Source: Microbacterium sp. 8M
Lineage (GTDB): Bacteria; Actinomycetota; Actinomycetes; Actinomycetales; Microbacteriaceae
NCBI RefSeq assembly: GCF_902506375.1
Contig: NZ_LR733284.1
Coordinates: 3,038,222 to 3,102,221 of the forward strand
Reading direction: 5' to 3'
Length of the DNA stretch: 64,000 nt
The position numbers and the translations under genes were made by a program. The notes under the pieces were generated by a model. The model had not been told where the DNA came from and did no database searches. It saw only the letters and a list, made by a program, of their open reading frames with translations. Below, in pieces: positions 55,976-64,000 of this stretch (position 1 is the first letter of the stretch; every line of letters begins with the position of its first letter).

Positions 55976-56299
55976 TCAGGGAAGCGTCTCGGCGGCGGCG
56001 GCGATGGCCTCCAGCTCGCGGATGAGGGTGTCCGCCAGGCGGAGCCCGGCCGGGGAGGTGCGATAGAACTTGCGAGGGCGCGCCTCCTCCGTGTTCCACT
56101 CGCTCGTGAGGTAGCCCTGCTTCTCGAGCCGCCGGAGCAGGGGGTAGAGAGTGTTCGCGTCAGCGGGGAAGCCGGCGGCGTCGAGCTGCTCGAGCAGTCC
56201 GTATCCGTAGCCGGGCTCGCGCAGCAGCCGCAGGCTCGCGAGCACGACCGTGCCACGTCGCAGCTCCTGCAGGTGTCCGTCGAACTCCTCACCGTTCAT
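55976..56299 (-). CDS. PadR-family transcriptional regulator
   Basis: A 107-residue winged-helix repressor: HLQELRRGTVVLASLRLLREPGYGYGLLEQLDAAGF, NTLYPLLRRLEKQGYLTSEWNTEEARPRKFYRTSPAGLRL. ATG 56299 is preferred over the GTG at 56308 because the predicted transcript starts at about 56300, so the message is nearly leaderless. It probably represses its own operon and, by its location, the HAAS membrane protein gene. Confidence 0.94.
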   Translation of the reverse strand: MNGEEFDGHLQELRRGTVVLASLRLLREPGYGYGLLEQLDAAGFPADANTLYPLLRRLEKQGYLTSEWNTEEARPRKFYRTSPAGLRLADTLIRELEAIAAAAETLP

Positions 56300-56306
56300 A
56301 CTGGAC

Positions 56307-56336
56307 ACGATAGTGTGTGTAACACACCATTGTCAA
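56307..56336 (-). promoter_or_regulatory. PadR operon promoter with operator between -35 and -10
   Basis: Minus-strand TTGACA (56331-56336, perfect -35), 18-nt spacer, TATCGT (56307-56312). The spacer holds the inverted repeat ATAGTGTG (56310-56317) and CACACCAT (56323-56330) on the + strand, 7 of 8 positions matching, spaced by 5. A bound dimer would block the polymerase. Start site about 56300. Confidence 0.75.
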
Positions 56337-56451
56337 CGACACGAGCTTGTGACGCATGCGCATCCTGCCCGGCTTCATCGCGTTCGGGATCCGGCCCGCG
56401 CCTGGCGGTTCCTGCCGCATCGGAGCGGATCCGCGGGTGCATGATGGGGGC

Positions 56452-57435
56452 ATGACGGACCTGCCCGCCCTCGCCGAGATCCTGCAGACCGCGCGAGTGG
56501 TCGCGCTGCCGATGCACACCCGGTTCCGCGGCGTGGACGTGCGGGAGGCACTGCTGTTCGAGGGGCGCGAGGGGTGGGCCGAGTTCTCGCCGTTCGTCGA
56601 GTACGGCGATGCCGAGGCCGCGACCTGGCTCGAGGCCGCGATCGCCGACGCGTGGCATCCGCGCCCGGCCGCGCTCCGCGACCGCATCCCCGTCAACGCC
56701 ACGGTTCCGGCGGTTCCGGCCGAGCAGGTGCCGTCCGTGCTCGCGCGCTTCGACGGGTGCCGGACGGCGAAGGTCAAGGTCGCCGAGGCCGGCCAGGCCC
56801 TCGCCGACGACGTCGCGCGCGTGCGCGCCGTCCGGGCGGAGATGGGGCCGGAGGGGCGGATCCGGGTCGACGCGAACGCCGGGTGGAACGTCGACGAGGC
56901 GGAACGCGCGATCCACGCGCTCGCGCCGTTCGACCTGGAGTACGTCGAGCAGCCCTGCACGAGCATCGCCGAGCTCGCGGAGCTGCGCGAGCGCACGGGC
57001 TATCTCGACATCCCGATCGCGGCGGACGAGAGCGTGCGCAAGGCGACGGATCCGCTCGCGGTCGCCCGGGCCGGCGCCGCCGATCTGCTGGTGATCAAGG
57101 CGCAGCCCCTGGGCGGGATCCGCCGGGCGCTCGACATCGTCGCCGAGGCGGGCCTGCCCGCGGTCGTCTCGAGCGCCCTCGACACCGCCGTCGGACTCTC
57201 GCTCGGGGCAGCCCTCGCCGCCGCACTCCCGACGCTCGATTACGACTGCGGCCTAGGCACCGCCTCGCTCTTCGCCGATGACGTCGCCGACGCCCGCCCG
57301 CGCGACGGCGCGGTGTCCGCCGCCCGGGTCACCCCGGATCCGGCCGCGTTGGAGCGCTTGCAGGCGTCCGCCGAGCGCCGGGACTGGTGGGTCGACCGGC
57401 TGACGCGCTGTCACGCCGTGCTGGCGCAGCGCTGA
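56452..57435 (+). CDS. menC: o-succinylbenzoate synthase
   Basis: Enolase-superfamily dehydratase in menaquinone synthesis, 327 residues. Catalytic features: the acid/base Lys pair TAKVKV (near 104-108), the metal ligands in RVDANAGWNVDEA and EYVEQPC, and AADESVRK then VIKAQPLGGI with a further Lys. ATG 56452 has GGGGG a few bases before it. Divergent from the PadR gene and separated from menB/menE by the PadR/HAAS genes. Confidence 0.93.
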   Translation: MTDLPALAEILQTARVVALPMHTRFRGVDVREALLFEGREGWAEFSPFVEYGDAEAATWLEAAIADAWHPRPAALRDRIPVNATVPAVPAEQVPSVLARFDGCRTAKVKVAEAGQALADDVARVRAVRAEMGPEGRIRVDANAGWNVDEAERAIHALAPFDLEYVEQPCTSIAELAELRERTGYLDIPIAADESVRKATDPLAVARAGAADLLVIKAQPLGGIRRALDIVAEAGLPAVVSSALDTAVGLSLGAALAAALPTLDYDCGLGTASLFADDVADARPRDGAVSAARVTPDPAALERLQASAERRDWWVDRLTRCHAVLAQR

Positions 57436-57445
57436 GGCGCGCTGC

Positions 57446-58066
57446 TCAGCCGAGCAGCAGTGTCACCAGCCGGCCCAGCTCCGCGCTGCCGGTGCGGCGC
57501 AGCTGTGCGTCGTCGAGGCCGGCCATCGCACCGCGCACGCTCATGCCCTCCCAGACGATGAGGAGCATCCGCGCGGCGATCTCGGGCTCGAGCCGCAGCG
57601 ACATCGTGCCGCTCGCGACGATGTCGTCGATGATGCGAGCGATGCCGGCGACCATCTCCTGTTCCTGCTTGAGGTAAGCGGCGCCCCAGGCCGGATCGCG
57701 CAGCGCCCGCAGCCGGATCTCGCTGAGCAGCATGACGCCCAGGCGGTCGTCGCTGCCCGAGTCCATGACCTGCTGCACGAGCGTGGTGGCGTCGCAGTCC
57801 TGCGCGAGTGCGCCGGACTCGGTCAGCTCCGCGACCCGCGCGCGCACCGCGGCCAGACGCTCGGCGCCGACCGTGCTGGCGAGCTCGAGGAACAGCTCGT
57901 CCTTGGACTCGAAGTTCGAGTAGAACGCGCCCCGCGTGAAACCGGCGCGCTCGCAGACGGCCTCGACGGTCGCGCCGTCCAGGCCCGCCTCGGCGAACAC
58001 CAGGGCTGCCGCCTCGAGCAGCCGCGCCCGCGTGTTCTCCCGGCTCCTGGTCCCGCTGCCGGTCAT
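57446..58066 (-). CDS. TetR-family regulator of the MMPL/YhgE pair
   Basis: A 206-residue TetR protein with helix-turn-helix ATVEAVCERAGFTRGAFYSNFESKDELFL near residues 32-60 and a ligand domain ending in LDDAQLRRTGSAELGRLVTLLLG. Divergent from the MMPL gene. The 58137-58176 region between them contains TACGATACATTCACGTATCGAATACACGAGTGTATCG-like symmetric sequence in which CGTATCGAATACACG and neighbouring TCGTATCG half-sites suggest an operator. A hairpin GCTGCTC/GAGCAGC (57441-57458) overlaps the stop. Confidence 0.93.
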   Translation of the reverse strand: MTGSGTRSRENTRARLLEAAALVFAEAGLDGATVEAVCERAGFTRGAFYSNFESKDELFLELASTVGAERLAAVRARVAELTESGALAQDCDATTLVQQVMDSGSDDRLGVMLLSEIRLRALRDPAWGAAYLKQEQEMVAGIARIIDDIVASGTMSLRLEPEIAARMLLIVWEGMSVRGAMAGLDDAQLRRTGSAELGRLVTLLLG

Positions 58067-58136
58067 CCCGCACCTCCGTCATCGCGCGCCGCTGCGCGAT
58101 TCACATCCCGCGCACAGATTATCCCGCGCTCGTCGT

Positions 58137-58175
58137 TCTACGATACATTCACGTATCGAATACACGAGTGTATCG
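58137..58175. promoter_or_regulatory. AT-rich operator-like region between TetR and MMPL genes
   Basis: The stretch begins CTACGATACATTCACGTATC and continues GAATACACGAGTGTATCG. It contains ATACATTCACGTAT and ATACACGAGTGTAT, the latter being a perfect 14-bp palindrome (58161-58174). TGTATCGAA-like half-sites repeat at intervals. Likely binding site of the adjacent TetR repressor. Confidence 0.6.
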
Positions 58176-58206
58176 AACTCATCCCGCGCGATCTCGGAGG
58201 AAACCC

Positions 58207-61011
58207 GTGTCCACACTGCTCTCCTCGCTCGGACGCTGGTCGTTCCGTCACCCCTGGCGCGTGCTCATCGCCTGGCTGCTCGTCCTGGGCATCGCCGGGG
58301 GCGCTGCGCTGGCCCTCGGCAAGGGCACCGACAACACGTTCACGATCCCCGGCACCGAGTCGCAGGCGGGCCTCGAACAGCTGGAGCGCACCTTCCCTCA
58401 GGTGAGCGGCACGAGCGCGCAGTTCATCGTGGTGGCCGCCCCCGGGGATCGGGTCACCGACGCGGACTACAAGGATCCGATCGAGCGGACCGTGAAGGAT
58501 CTGGGCGACGTGCACGGCGTGCTGGCCGCCACCAGCCCCTATGACGAGCACGTCACGGGCATGGTGAGCGACGACCGCTCCGCCGCGATCGTGCGGCTGC
58601 AGTTCGACGGGCAGGCCTCCGACGTGTCGGCGGCCACCAAGAGCACGCTGCGCAGCGCGGTGAGCGATCTGCAGGACGAGCTGCCGAACGGATCCCGCGC
58701 GGTCATCGGCGGCGATCTGTTCTCGATGTCGATCCCCGCGATCTCGATCACCGAAGCCGTCGGGCTCGTCGTCGCACTGCTGGTGCTGATCGTCACCTTC
58801 CGCTCATTCGTCGTGGCGGGGATGCCCCTGCTCACCGCGGTGCTCGGCGTGGGCGTCGCGATGGCGGCGATCTTCGCCGCGACGGCGTTCGCCCCGGTCT
58901 CCTCGACCACGCCGCTGCTCGCACTCATGCTGGGGCTGGCCGTCGGCATCGACTACGCGCTGTTCATCACCGCGCGACATCAGGACCAGGTGCGCGCAGG
59001 GGTGGATCCGGAGGAGTCCGCATCGCGGGCCACGGGCACGGCCGGATCCGCCGTCGTCTTCGCCGGGATCACCGTGCTGATCGCCCTCATCGGGCTCGGC
59101 TTCGCGGGGATCCCCTTCCTCACGACCATGGGCATCGCCGCCGCGGTCGCCGTGCTCATCGCGGTGCTGATCGCGGTGACCCTGACCCCCGCGATCCTGG
59201 GCTTCCTGAAGGGGCGGGTCGCCGGACGTCCCGTACGGCCCCGTCGTCCGCGGAAGGGCGAGCAAGAGCCGCGCCCGCGTCGCCGCTTCTCGGAGCGCTG
59301 GGTGACCGGCGTCACGAAGCATCCGGTGCTCGTCGCGATCGCCATCGTGCTCGGGCTCGGCGTCGTGGCCGTCCCCGCCACGAACCTCGCCCTGGCCCTT
59401 CCGAACTCCGGGGTGCAGCCGCAGGGCTCCGAAGCCCGCGAGAACTACGACCTCACCGCGGAGCACTTCGGTCCGGGCTTCAACGGCCCGCTCATCCTCA
59501 CCGGTACGATCGTCACCTCCACGGATCCGGTCGGGCTGATGAACGACCTGGGCGACGCGGTCGGGAAGCTCCCCGGTGTGGCCGAGATCGCCCTCGCCAC
59601 CCCGAACCAGACCGCCGACACCGGCATCGTGCAGGTGATCCCGACCACCGCCCCCGACGCCCCGGCGACGGCCGACCTCGTCCGGGAGCTGCGCTCGCAC
59701 CACGACGAGTGGCTCAAGCAGTTCGGCATCGACGTCAAGGTGACCGGCTTCACCGCCGTCGCCATCGACATCTCCGATCAGCTCGGCGCCGCGCTGCTGC
59801 CGTTCGGGATCTTCGTGATCGGCCTGTCGCTCGTGCTGCTCACGATCGTGTTCCGCTCGATCTGGGTGCCGATCACGGCCGCGCTCGGCTACCTCCTCTC
59901 CATCGTGGCCGCGTTCGGCGTGGTCTCGGCCGTGTTCGAGTGGGGCTGGTTCGCCGACGCGCTGCACGTGGCGCGGGTCGGTCCGATCATCAGCTTCATG
60001 CCGATCATCCTCATGGGCGTGCTGTTCGGGCTGGCGATGGACTACCAGGTGTTCCTCGTCTCGCGCATGCGGGAGGACTACGTGCACGACGCGGGTTCCC
60101 GCAGCGACGATCGCGCCGAGCGCCGCGCCGCCGCCCTGCGCGCCGTGCGCAGCGGCTTCACCGGCTCCGCGAAGGTCGTCACCGCGGCCGGGCTCATCAT
60201 GTTCGCCGTCTTCGTGGCGTTCGTGCCGGAGGGCGACTCCTCGCTCAAGCCGATCGCGCTCGGGCTCGCCGCGGGCATCGCGATCGACGCGTTCCTCGTG
60301 CGGATGACGCTGATCCCGGCCCTCATGGCGATCCTCGGTGAGCGCGCCTGGCGCATCCCCGCCTGGCTGGAGCGGATCCTGCCGAGCGTGGACATCGAGG
60401 GCGAGGCGGTCGAGCGCGAACGGCACCTGGACGACTGGCCCGGCGACGACTCCGTCGTGGCCGCCGACGAGCTCTCCGTCCCCGGGGCCGTGCAGGGCCT
60501 CACCCTGCGCGTTGCCGCCGGCGCGGCGCTGGTGCTCACCGGCGGCAACGGCGCCGAGCGGCGCGCCGTGGCGCTCGCGATCGCCGCCCGTGTGCCCTCG
60601 GAGGGGCGACTGCGGGTCGCCGGGCATCTGCTGCCGGGAAGGGCCGCCTGGGTGCGCGCGCACGTCGGGTGCGTGCTCGTGGACGCCGCCTCCAACGCCG
60701 TGGAGACCACCGCGGATCCGCTGCGCGAACTGCGCGACGCTCTGCGCGGCCGAACCTCGCTCGTCGTGATCGACGGCATCGACCGTCTCACGCTGGCGCA
60801 GACCGAGCAGGCCGCGGCCATGCTGCGAGACGCCGCACGGCGCGGCCCGCTCGCCGTGCTCGCCACCGCCGGCGACGCCTCCGCCGCCACCCGCCTGCTC
60901 GCCGACGCGGGCTGGATGGATCCGCAGACCTGCGATCTCGACGCTCCCCCGCCCTCGCCGGCGCCGGCTGCGCCCGCACCCACCACCGACCTCGACGAGG
61001 TGACCGCATGA
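58207..61011 (+). CDS. MMPL/RND transporter fused to a degenerate ABC-ATPase-like domain
   Basis: A 934-residue membrane protein. GTG 58207 is chosen because GGAGGAAA lies directly before it. Residues about 1-770 are a full MMPL pump with two sets of helices and two large periplasmic loops (LALMLGLAVGIDYALFITARHQDQ, ILMGVLFGLAMDYQVFLVSRMREDY), giving proton-driven export of lipids or drugs. Residues about 770-915 look like an ABC ATPase without its catalytic residues: GAALVLTGGNGAERRAVALA in place of Walker A (no Lys), SLVVIDGIDRL in place of Walker B (no Glu), no LSGGQ. Coupled by ATGA to the YhgE/Pip gene. Confidence 0.88.
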   Translation: MSTLLSSLGRWSFRHPWRVLIAWLLVLGIAGGAALALGKGTDNTFTIPGTESQAGLEQLERTFPQVSGTSAQFIVVAAPGDRVTDADYKDPIERTVKDLGDVHGVLAATSPYDEHVTGMVSDDRSAAIVRLQFDGQASDVSAATKSTLRSAVSDLQDELPNGSRAVIGGDLFSMSIPAISITEAVGLVVALLVLIVTFRSFVVAGMPLLTAVLGVGVAMAAIFAATAFAPVSSTTPLLALMLGLAVGIDYALFITARHQDQVRAGVDPEESASRATGTAGSAVVFAGITVLIALIGLGFAGIPFLTTMGIAAAVAVLIAVLIAVTLTPAILGFLKGRVAGRPVRPRRPRKGEQEPRPRRRFSERWVTGVTKHPVLVAIAIVLGLGVVAVPATNLALALPNSGVQPQGSEARENYDLTAEHFGPGFNGPLILTGTIVTSTDPVGLMNDLGDAVGKLPGVAEIALATPNQTADTGIVQVIPTTAPDAPATADLVRELRSHHDEWLKQFGIDVKVTGFTAVAIDISDQLGAALLPFGIFVIGLSLVLLTIVFRSIWVPITAALGYLLSIVAAFGVVSAVFEWGWFADALHVARVGPIISFMPIILMGVLFGLAMDYQVFLVSRMREDYVHDAGSRSDDRAERRAAALRAVRSGFTGSAKVVTAAGLIMFAVFVAFVPEGDSSLKPIALGLAAGIAIDAFLVRMTLIPALMAILGERAWRIPAWLERILPSVDIEGEAVERERHLDDWPGDDSVVAADELSVPGAVQGLTLRVAAGAALVLTGGNGAERRAVALAIAARVPSEGRLRVAGHLLPGRAAWVRAHVGCVLVDAASNAVETTADPLRELRDALRGRTSLVVIDGIDRLTLAQTEQAAAMLRDAARRGPLAVLATAGDASAATRLLADAGWMDPQTCDLDAPPPSPAPAAPAPTTDLDEVTA

Positions 61012-62990
61012 CGAACCGCCTGTCCGCGCTGATCGAGCGCGCACGTTCGCACAAGCCCATCACGGCGCTCACCCTGATCGGGGTGCTCCTGCTGCCCGCG
61101 ATCCTCGGCGGTGTGCTGGTCGCCGCGCTGCAGGATCCGACGCAGCGCCTCGACAGCATGACCGCCGCGATCGTGAACGACGACGAGCCCGTCACCGTGA
61201 ACGGGCAGCTCGCGCCGCTGGGCCGCCAGCTCTCGGCGGGGCTCGTCAAGGGCACCGGGAAGAAGGACGAGAACCTGACCTGGGTCGTCTCGAACGAGAA
61301 GGACGCCGCCGCGGGCCTCAAGGACGGCACCTATCAGGCGGTCGTACGGATCCCGAAGGGCTTCTCCGCCGCGGCGGTGTCGGGCGGCAGCGCGGTGCAG
61401 GATCCCTCGAAGCCGGCAGAGAAGGCGACGATCTCGGTGACGACCGCCCCGCAGGCCCGTGCCGCGGACGGCCTGATCGCCAACCAGATCGCGGACACCG
61501 CCGCGGCGACCATGGGCACCGAGATCTCGAAGAGCACGATGCAGAACGTGCTCGTCGGCTTCAGCACCCTCGGGGACAAGATCGGCGAGGCGGCGGACGG
61601 CGCCGACAAGCTCGCGAACGGCGCGACCTCGGCCGCGACCGGCGCCGCAGCGCTGCCGGACGGCGCGACCAAGCTGGCGGACGGCGCGGGGCAGCTCGCC
61701 GACGGCGCCTCCCAGCTGTCCGACGGACTCGGCACCATCGCGAACGGCATCACGTCGGCGCAGGCGGGCGCCAACAGGATCGGTGCGGGGCTTTCGCAGG
61801 GTGCGGACCAGCTGCAGGCGCAGGGGCTCGTGCCGGCGGACCTCACGGGCGCGGCGGCCACTGCCGCGAGCAATGCGAAGACGTCGGCCGACCAGACGGC
61901 GGCGCTCGCTCAGACCCTGGGAGCACTCGCCGCGAAGTGCGCGGCATCGGGGGCATCACAGTCGTTCTGCGCAGACGTGGCGAATGCGCAGAAAGACGCG
62001 ACGGCCGCAGCGACATCGGCCGGAAAGGCGAGCGGCTACGCGGACGGCACGGTCTCCGGCCTCGCACAGTTCAACACCGCAGCAACGGGCACTCTCGCCG
62101 GCAAGTTCCGCGCCGCGGCCGACGGCGTCAACCAGCTCTCCTCGGGGCTCGGCCAGCTCGCCGATGGCACGACGCAGAGCGCGACCGGCGCAGGCAACCT
62201 CGCCACCGGGGCCTCGGGGCTGCAGTCCGGGGCGGCACAGCTCGCCGACGGCGCCGCACAGCTCAGCACCGGCATCGGATCTCTCGCGACGGGCACGACG
62301 AGCCTCGCCTCGGGCCTGCACCAGGCGGCGGACTCGCTGCCGAAGCGCACCGACACCGAGGCGTCCTCCCTGGCGGAGGTCGTCGCGGATCCGGTCAAGG
62401 CCGACACCTCGGGCGGCATGTTCGGCCCCACGGCGATCCCGCTGCTCGCGACCGTCGTGCTGTGGTTCGGCGGACTCGTCTCGTTCCTGGTGATGCGGGC
62501 CTTCACGGCGAGTGCGCTCACCTCGCGCCGCCCCTCGGCCCTGCTCGCCCTGCGCGCGTTCGCGCCCGCCGCCGCCCTCGGCGCCGGGCAGGGCCTGCTG
62601 GTCGCGCTCGTGGTCGAGGTCATCGCGAAGTACGACCCCGCGCGGTGGTGGGGCTTCGCGGGCGTCGCCGTGCTGGCCGGGGTCGCGTTCGCCGCCGTGA
62701 ACCAGGCGCTCGTCGCCGTCCTCGGCGGTGTCGGACGGTGGATCGCCGCGATCGTGGGCGTCGCCGCGCTCGGCGCCGGCATCATCTCGACCCTGCCCGG
62801 GTGGCTCGCCACGATCGCGGGCTTCCTGCCGACGTCCCCGGCGGCGACGGCGCTGCTCGGCGACCAGGGCACTGGATCCGCGATCGCCGCCCTCGTGGTG
62901 TGGACCGCGCTCGCGCTCCTCGCGACCACGCTGGCGGTCACCGCGCGCCGCACCACCAGCGCGAAGACGGTGCTCGCCCTCGCGGCCTGA
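61008..62990 (+). CDS. YhgE/Pip-family membrane protein
   Basis: A 660-residue protein with one N-terminal helix, a large external region and about five helices at the C terminus (about 500-660). The external region carries the family's heptad-like repeats of the form LADGAxQL, as in KLADGAGQLADGASQLSDG and again QLADGAAQLSTG. YhgE/Pip proteins belong to the ABC-2 exporter superfamily and include phage-infection protein and type VII-associated factors. ATG 61008 overlaps the MMPL stop. The pair is controlled by the divergent TetR gene. Confidence 0.92.
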   Translation: MTNRLSALIERARSHKPITALTLIGVLLLPAILGGVLVAALQDPTQRLDSMTAAIVNDDEPVTVNGQLAPLGRQLSAGLVKGTGKKDENLTWVVSNEKDAAAGLKDGTYQAVVRIPKGFSAAAVSGGSAVQDPSKPAEKATISVTTAPQARAADGLIANQIADTAAATMGTEISKSTMQNVLVGFSTLGDKIGEAADGADKLANGATSAATGAAALPDGATKLADGAGQLADGASQLSDGLGTIANGITSAQAGANRIGAGLSQGADQLQAQGLVPADLTGAAATAASNAKTSADQTAALAQTLGALAAKCAASGASQSFCADVANAQKDATAAATSAGKASGYADGTVSGLAQFNTAATGTLAGKFRAAADGVNQLSSGLGQLADGTTQSATGAGNLATGASGLQSGAAQLADGAAQLSTGIGSLATGTTSLASGLHQAADSLPKRTDTEASSLAEVVADPVKADTSGGMFGPTAIPLLATVVLWFGGLVSFLVMRAFTASALTSRRPSALLALRAFAPAAALGAGQGLLVALVVEVIAKYDPARWWGFAGVAVLAGVAFAAVNQALVAVLGGVGRWIAAIVGVAALGAGIISTLPGWLATIAGFLPTSPAATALLGDQGTGSAIAALVVWTALALLATTLAVTARRTTSAKTVLALAA

Positions 62991-63019
62991 ACCCCGGACC
63001 AGCGGGCCTGGCGCGCGGC

Positions 63020-63058
63020 GACAGGCGCGGCTCCCGCTCCCCCGGAGCCGCGCCTGTC
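63020..63058. terminator. Strong bidirectional hairpin between yhgE-like and DUF2277 genes
   Basis: Perfect 15-bp stem GACAGGCGCGGCTCC/GGAGCCGCGCCTGTC with a 9-nt loop, located between two convergent stops (62990 and 63113). Confidence 0.9.
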
Positions 63059-63112
63059 CGCGGCGCGTCCGGGCGCCCGGCGCCGGGGCAGACGGTTCCA
63101 GGCAGACGGCCC

Positions 63113-63409
63113 TCAGGCGCTCGCGGTGCGGATCCTCACCTCGCGCTCCATGCGCTTCTCGTGCCGCTCGCGCCCCTTGATCGCCTCGGCCTCGCGGGTC
63201 TTCGGAGGGGCGTTCGTGACGAGCTGGTCGAGCATGCGCCGCGTCGCGGCCGCGATCTCGTCGATCGCCTGCTCGAAGGCGGGCGCGTTCGCGCGCGACG
63301 GGCGGGTGGATCCGCTCACCTTGCGCACGAACTGGAGGGCGGCCTCGCGCACCTCGTCATCGGTGGTCGGCGGCGCGAAGTTGTGGAGGCAGCGAATGTT
63401 CCGGCACAT
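63113..63409 (-). CDS. DUF2277 family protein
   Basis: A 98-residue cytoplasmic protein that fits the DUF2277 family: the start MCRNIRCLHNFAPPTTDDEVREAALQFVRKVSG is the family's conserved region. Helical throughout, basic, function unknown. In many actinobacteria homologues are annotated only as hypothetical. Stands alone between the YhgE/Pip gene and a permease gene, with 27 bp to the latter. Confidence 0.9.
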   Translation of the reverse strand: MCRNIRCLHNFAPPTTDDEVREAALQFVRKVSGSTRPSRANAPAFEQAIDEIAAATRRMLDQLVTNAPPKTREAEAIKGRERHEKRMEREVRIRTASA

Positions 63410-63436
63410 GCCGCGACGATAACCCGGATCGGCGGA

Positions 63437-64000
63437 TCAGGAAACGGCTGCGAGCGCGAGCACGGCGACGACGACCGTCAACGACGCGGCGACCAGGCCC
63501 CACAGCGCGAACCGGCCCCACGGCACGGAGACGCCGAGCGCGGTGATCCGGTGGTGCCACAGCAGGATCGCGAGCGACGCCCACGGCGTCACCAGCGGGC
63601 CGAGGTTCACGCCGATGAGGAGGGCCATCAGCGCGACGGGATCGTGCGACGCGAGCGGCTCCAGCACGAGGTAGGCCGGGAGGTTGTCGATGCCGTTCGC
63701 CGCCAGAGCCCCGATGCCCGCCACCCGCAGCAGCTCCCCCACGTCGTGCCCGTTCGCCGCGAGCGGTGCCAGGAGCGCCGCGAGCCCGCGGGCGTGCGCC
63801 GCCTCGACGATCACGAACAGCCCGCCGGCGAGGCCGAGCGCCTGCCACGGCACGAGCCCCAGGCGCAGCGCCTGACGCCGCCGGAACGCGAAGAGCACCA
63901 CCAGGATGAGCGCGGCCGCCGCGGCCGGGATCCACACATCGCGCACGAGCGCCAGCAGCGGCAGCAGAGCGACCAGCACCGCGGCGGACACGAGGAACAG
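63437..64000 (-). CDS. ArsB/SLC13-like permease, C-terminal part only
   Basis: The gene runs off the right edge; the frame is open to the last base. The 187 visible residues have about five hydrophobic helices and the ArsB/NhaD motif AANGIDNLPAYLVLEPL near the middle, then LLIGVNLGPLVTPWASLAILLWHH. By resemblance it is an anion or arsenite/antimonite permease, or an uncharacterised SLC13-like transporter; no arsR or arsC is visible here. Confidence 0.8.
   Translation of the reverse strand: MFLVSAAVLVALLPLLALVRDVWIPAAAAALILVVLFAFRRRQALRLGLVPWQALGLAGGLFVIVEAAHARGLAALLAPLAANGHDVGELLRVAGIGALAANGIDNLPAYLVLEPLASHDPVALMALLIGVNLGPLVTPWASLAILLWHHRITALGVSVPWGRFALWGLVAASLTVVVAVLALAAVS

Noticed and set aside
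57441..57458. Hairpin at the end of the TetR gene as a terminator
   Set aside because: Only a 7-bp stem located inside the coding end and without a U tract. It is too weak to call on its own.

Overview
The window is high-GC DNA (about 70 percent by eye) from an actinobacterium. Protein sequences, GTG and TTG starts, ATGA-type overlaps, a MenB/MenC/MenE menaquinone set, a 1288-residue RpoC and a 1166-residue RpoB (about) point to Microbacteriaceae, most likely Microbacterium or a close relative. The genus is an inference from family resemblance; no database was consulted.

Layout. 1-9.3 kb: lower phenylacetate catabolism. The end of paaK lies on +, and a minus operon runs thiolase, enoyl-CoA hydratase, 3-hydroxyacyl-CoA dehydrogenase, PaaZ, followed by 5-oxoprolinase genes pxpA and a fused pxpB-pxpC. 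It is divergent from a PaaR-like TetR regulator with a palindromic operator between them. 9.3-11.7 kb: a short aquaporin, a strongly promoted 58-residue small protein and a LigD-type primase/polymerase. 11.7-17.6 kb: the most accessory-looking part. It holds a two-helix membrane protein, a divergent PD-(D/E)XK nuclease-like protein, a rifampicin-phosphotransferase homologue behind a 26-bp palindrome, and an orphan DUF1851/Tdi1-type immunity gene boxed in by a degenerate tRNA-Met copy and the intact tRNA-Met in inverted orientation. 17.5-21.8 kb: tRNA-Thr, tRNA-Met, an inositol-phosphatase family gene, a membrane protein, an enoyl-CoA hydratase, an FBP-domain protein, a VOC protein and tRNA-Tyr.

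21.9-34.2 kb is a complete L-rhamnoside utilisation locus: LacI-type regulator, two GH78 alpha-L-rhamnosidases, an MFS transporter, L-rhamnose isomerase, a bifunctional rhamnulose-phosphate aldolase/dehydrogenase and rhamnulokinase. Two identical perfect 12-bp palindromes sit on the two divergent promoters, so the transporter/rhamnosidase arm and the rhamnosidase/catabolic arm are probably induced together.

34.3-46.4 kb: a truncated sugar-kinase-like protein, a lipoprotein, rpoC and rpoB (with a wild-type-looking rifampicin pocket), a GH3 hexosaminidase and a spermidine-synthase-like protein. 46.7-52.6 kb: a TPR-like protein, SprT-like metalloprotease, an SRPBCC-like protein and a two-component system driving a MacB/FtsX-type ABC exporter. 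52.8-57.4 kb: menE, menB and menC, interrupted by a PadR regulator and its partner membrane protein. 57.4-63 kb: a TetR-regulated pair made of an MMPL/RND transporter carrying a degenerate ABC-ATPase-like tail and a YhgE/Pip protein. The window ends with a DUF2277 gene and the end of an ArsB-like permease.

Most of the window is ordinary chromosomal metabolism. The best candidates for something undescribed are the tRNA-Met inverted pair around the orphan immunity gene, the palindrome masking the rph ribosome binding site, the PD-(D/E)XK/membrane-protein divergon and the RND-dead-ABC fusion.
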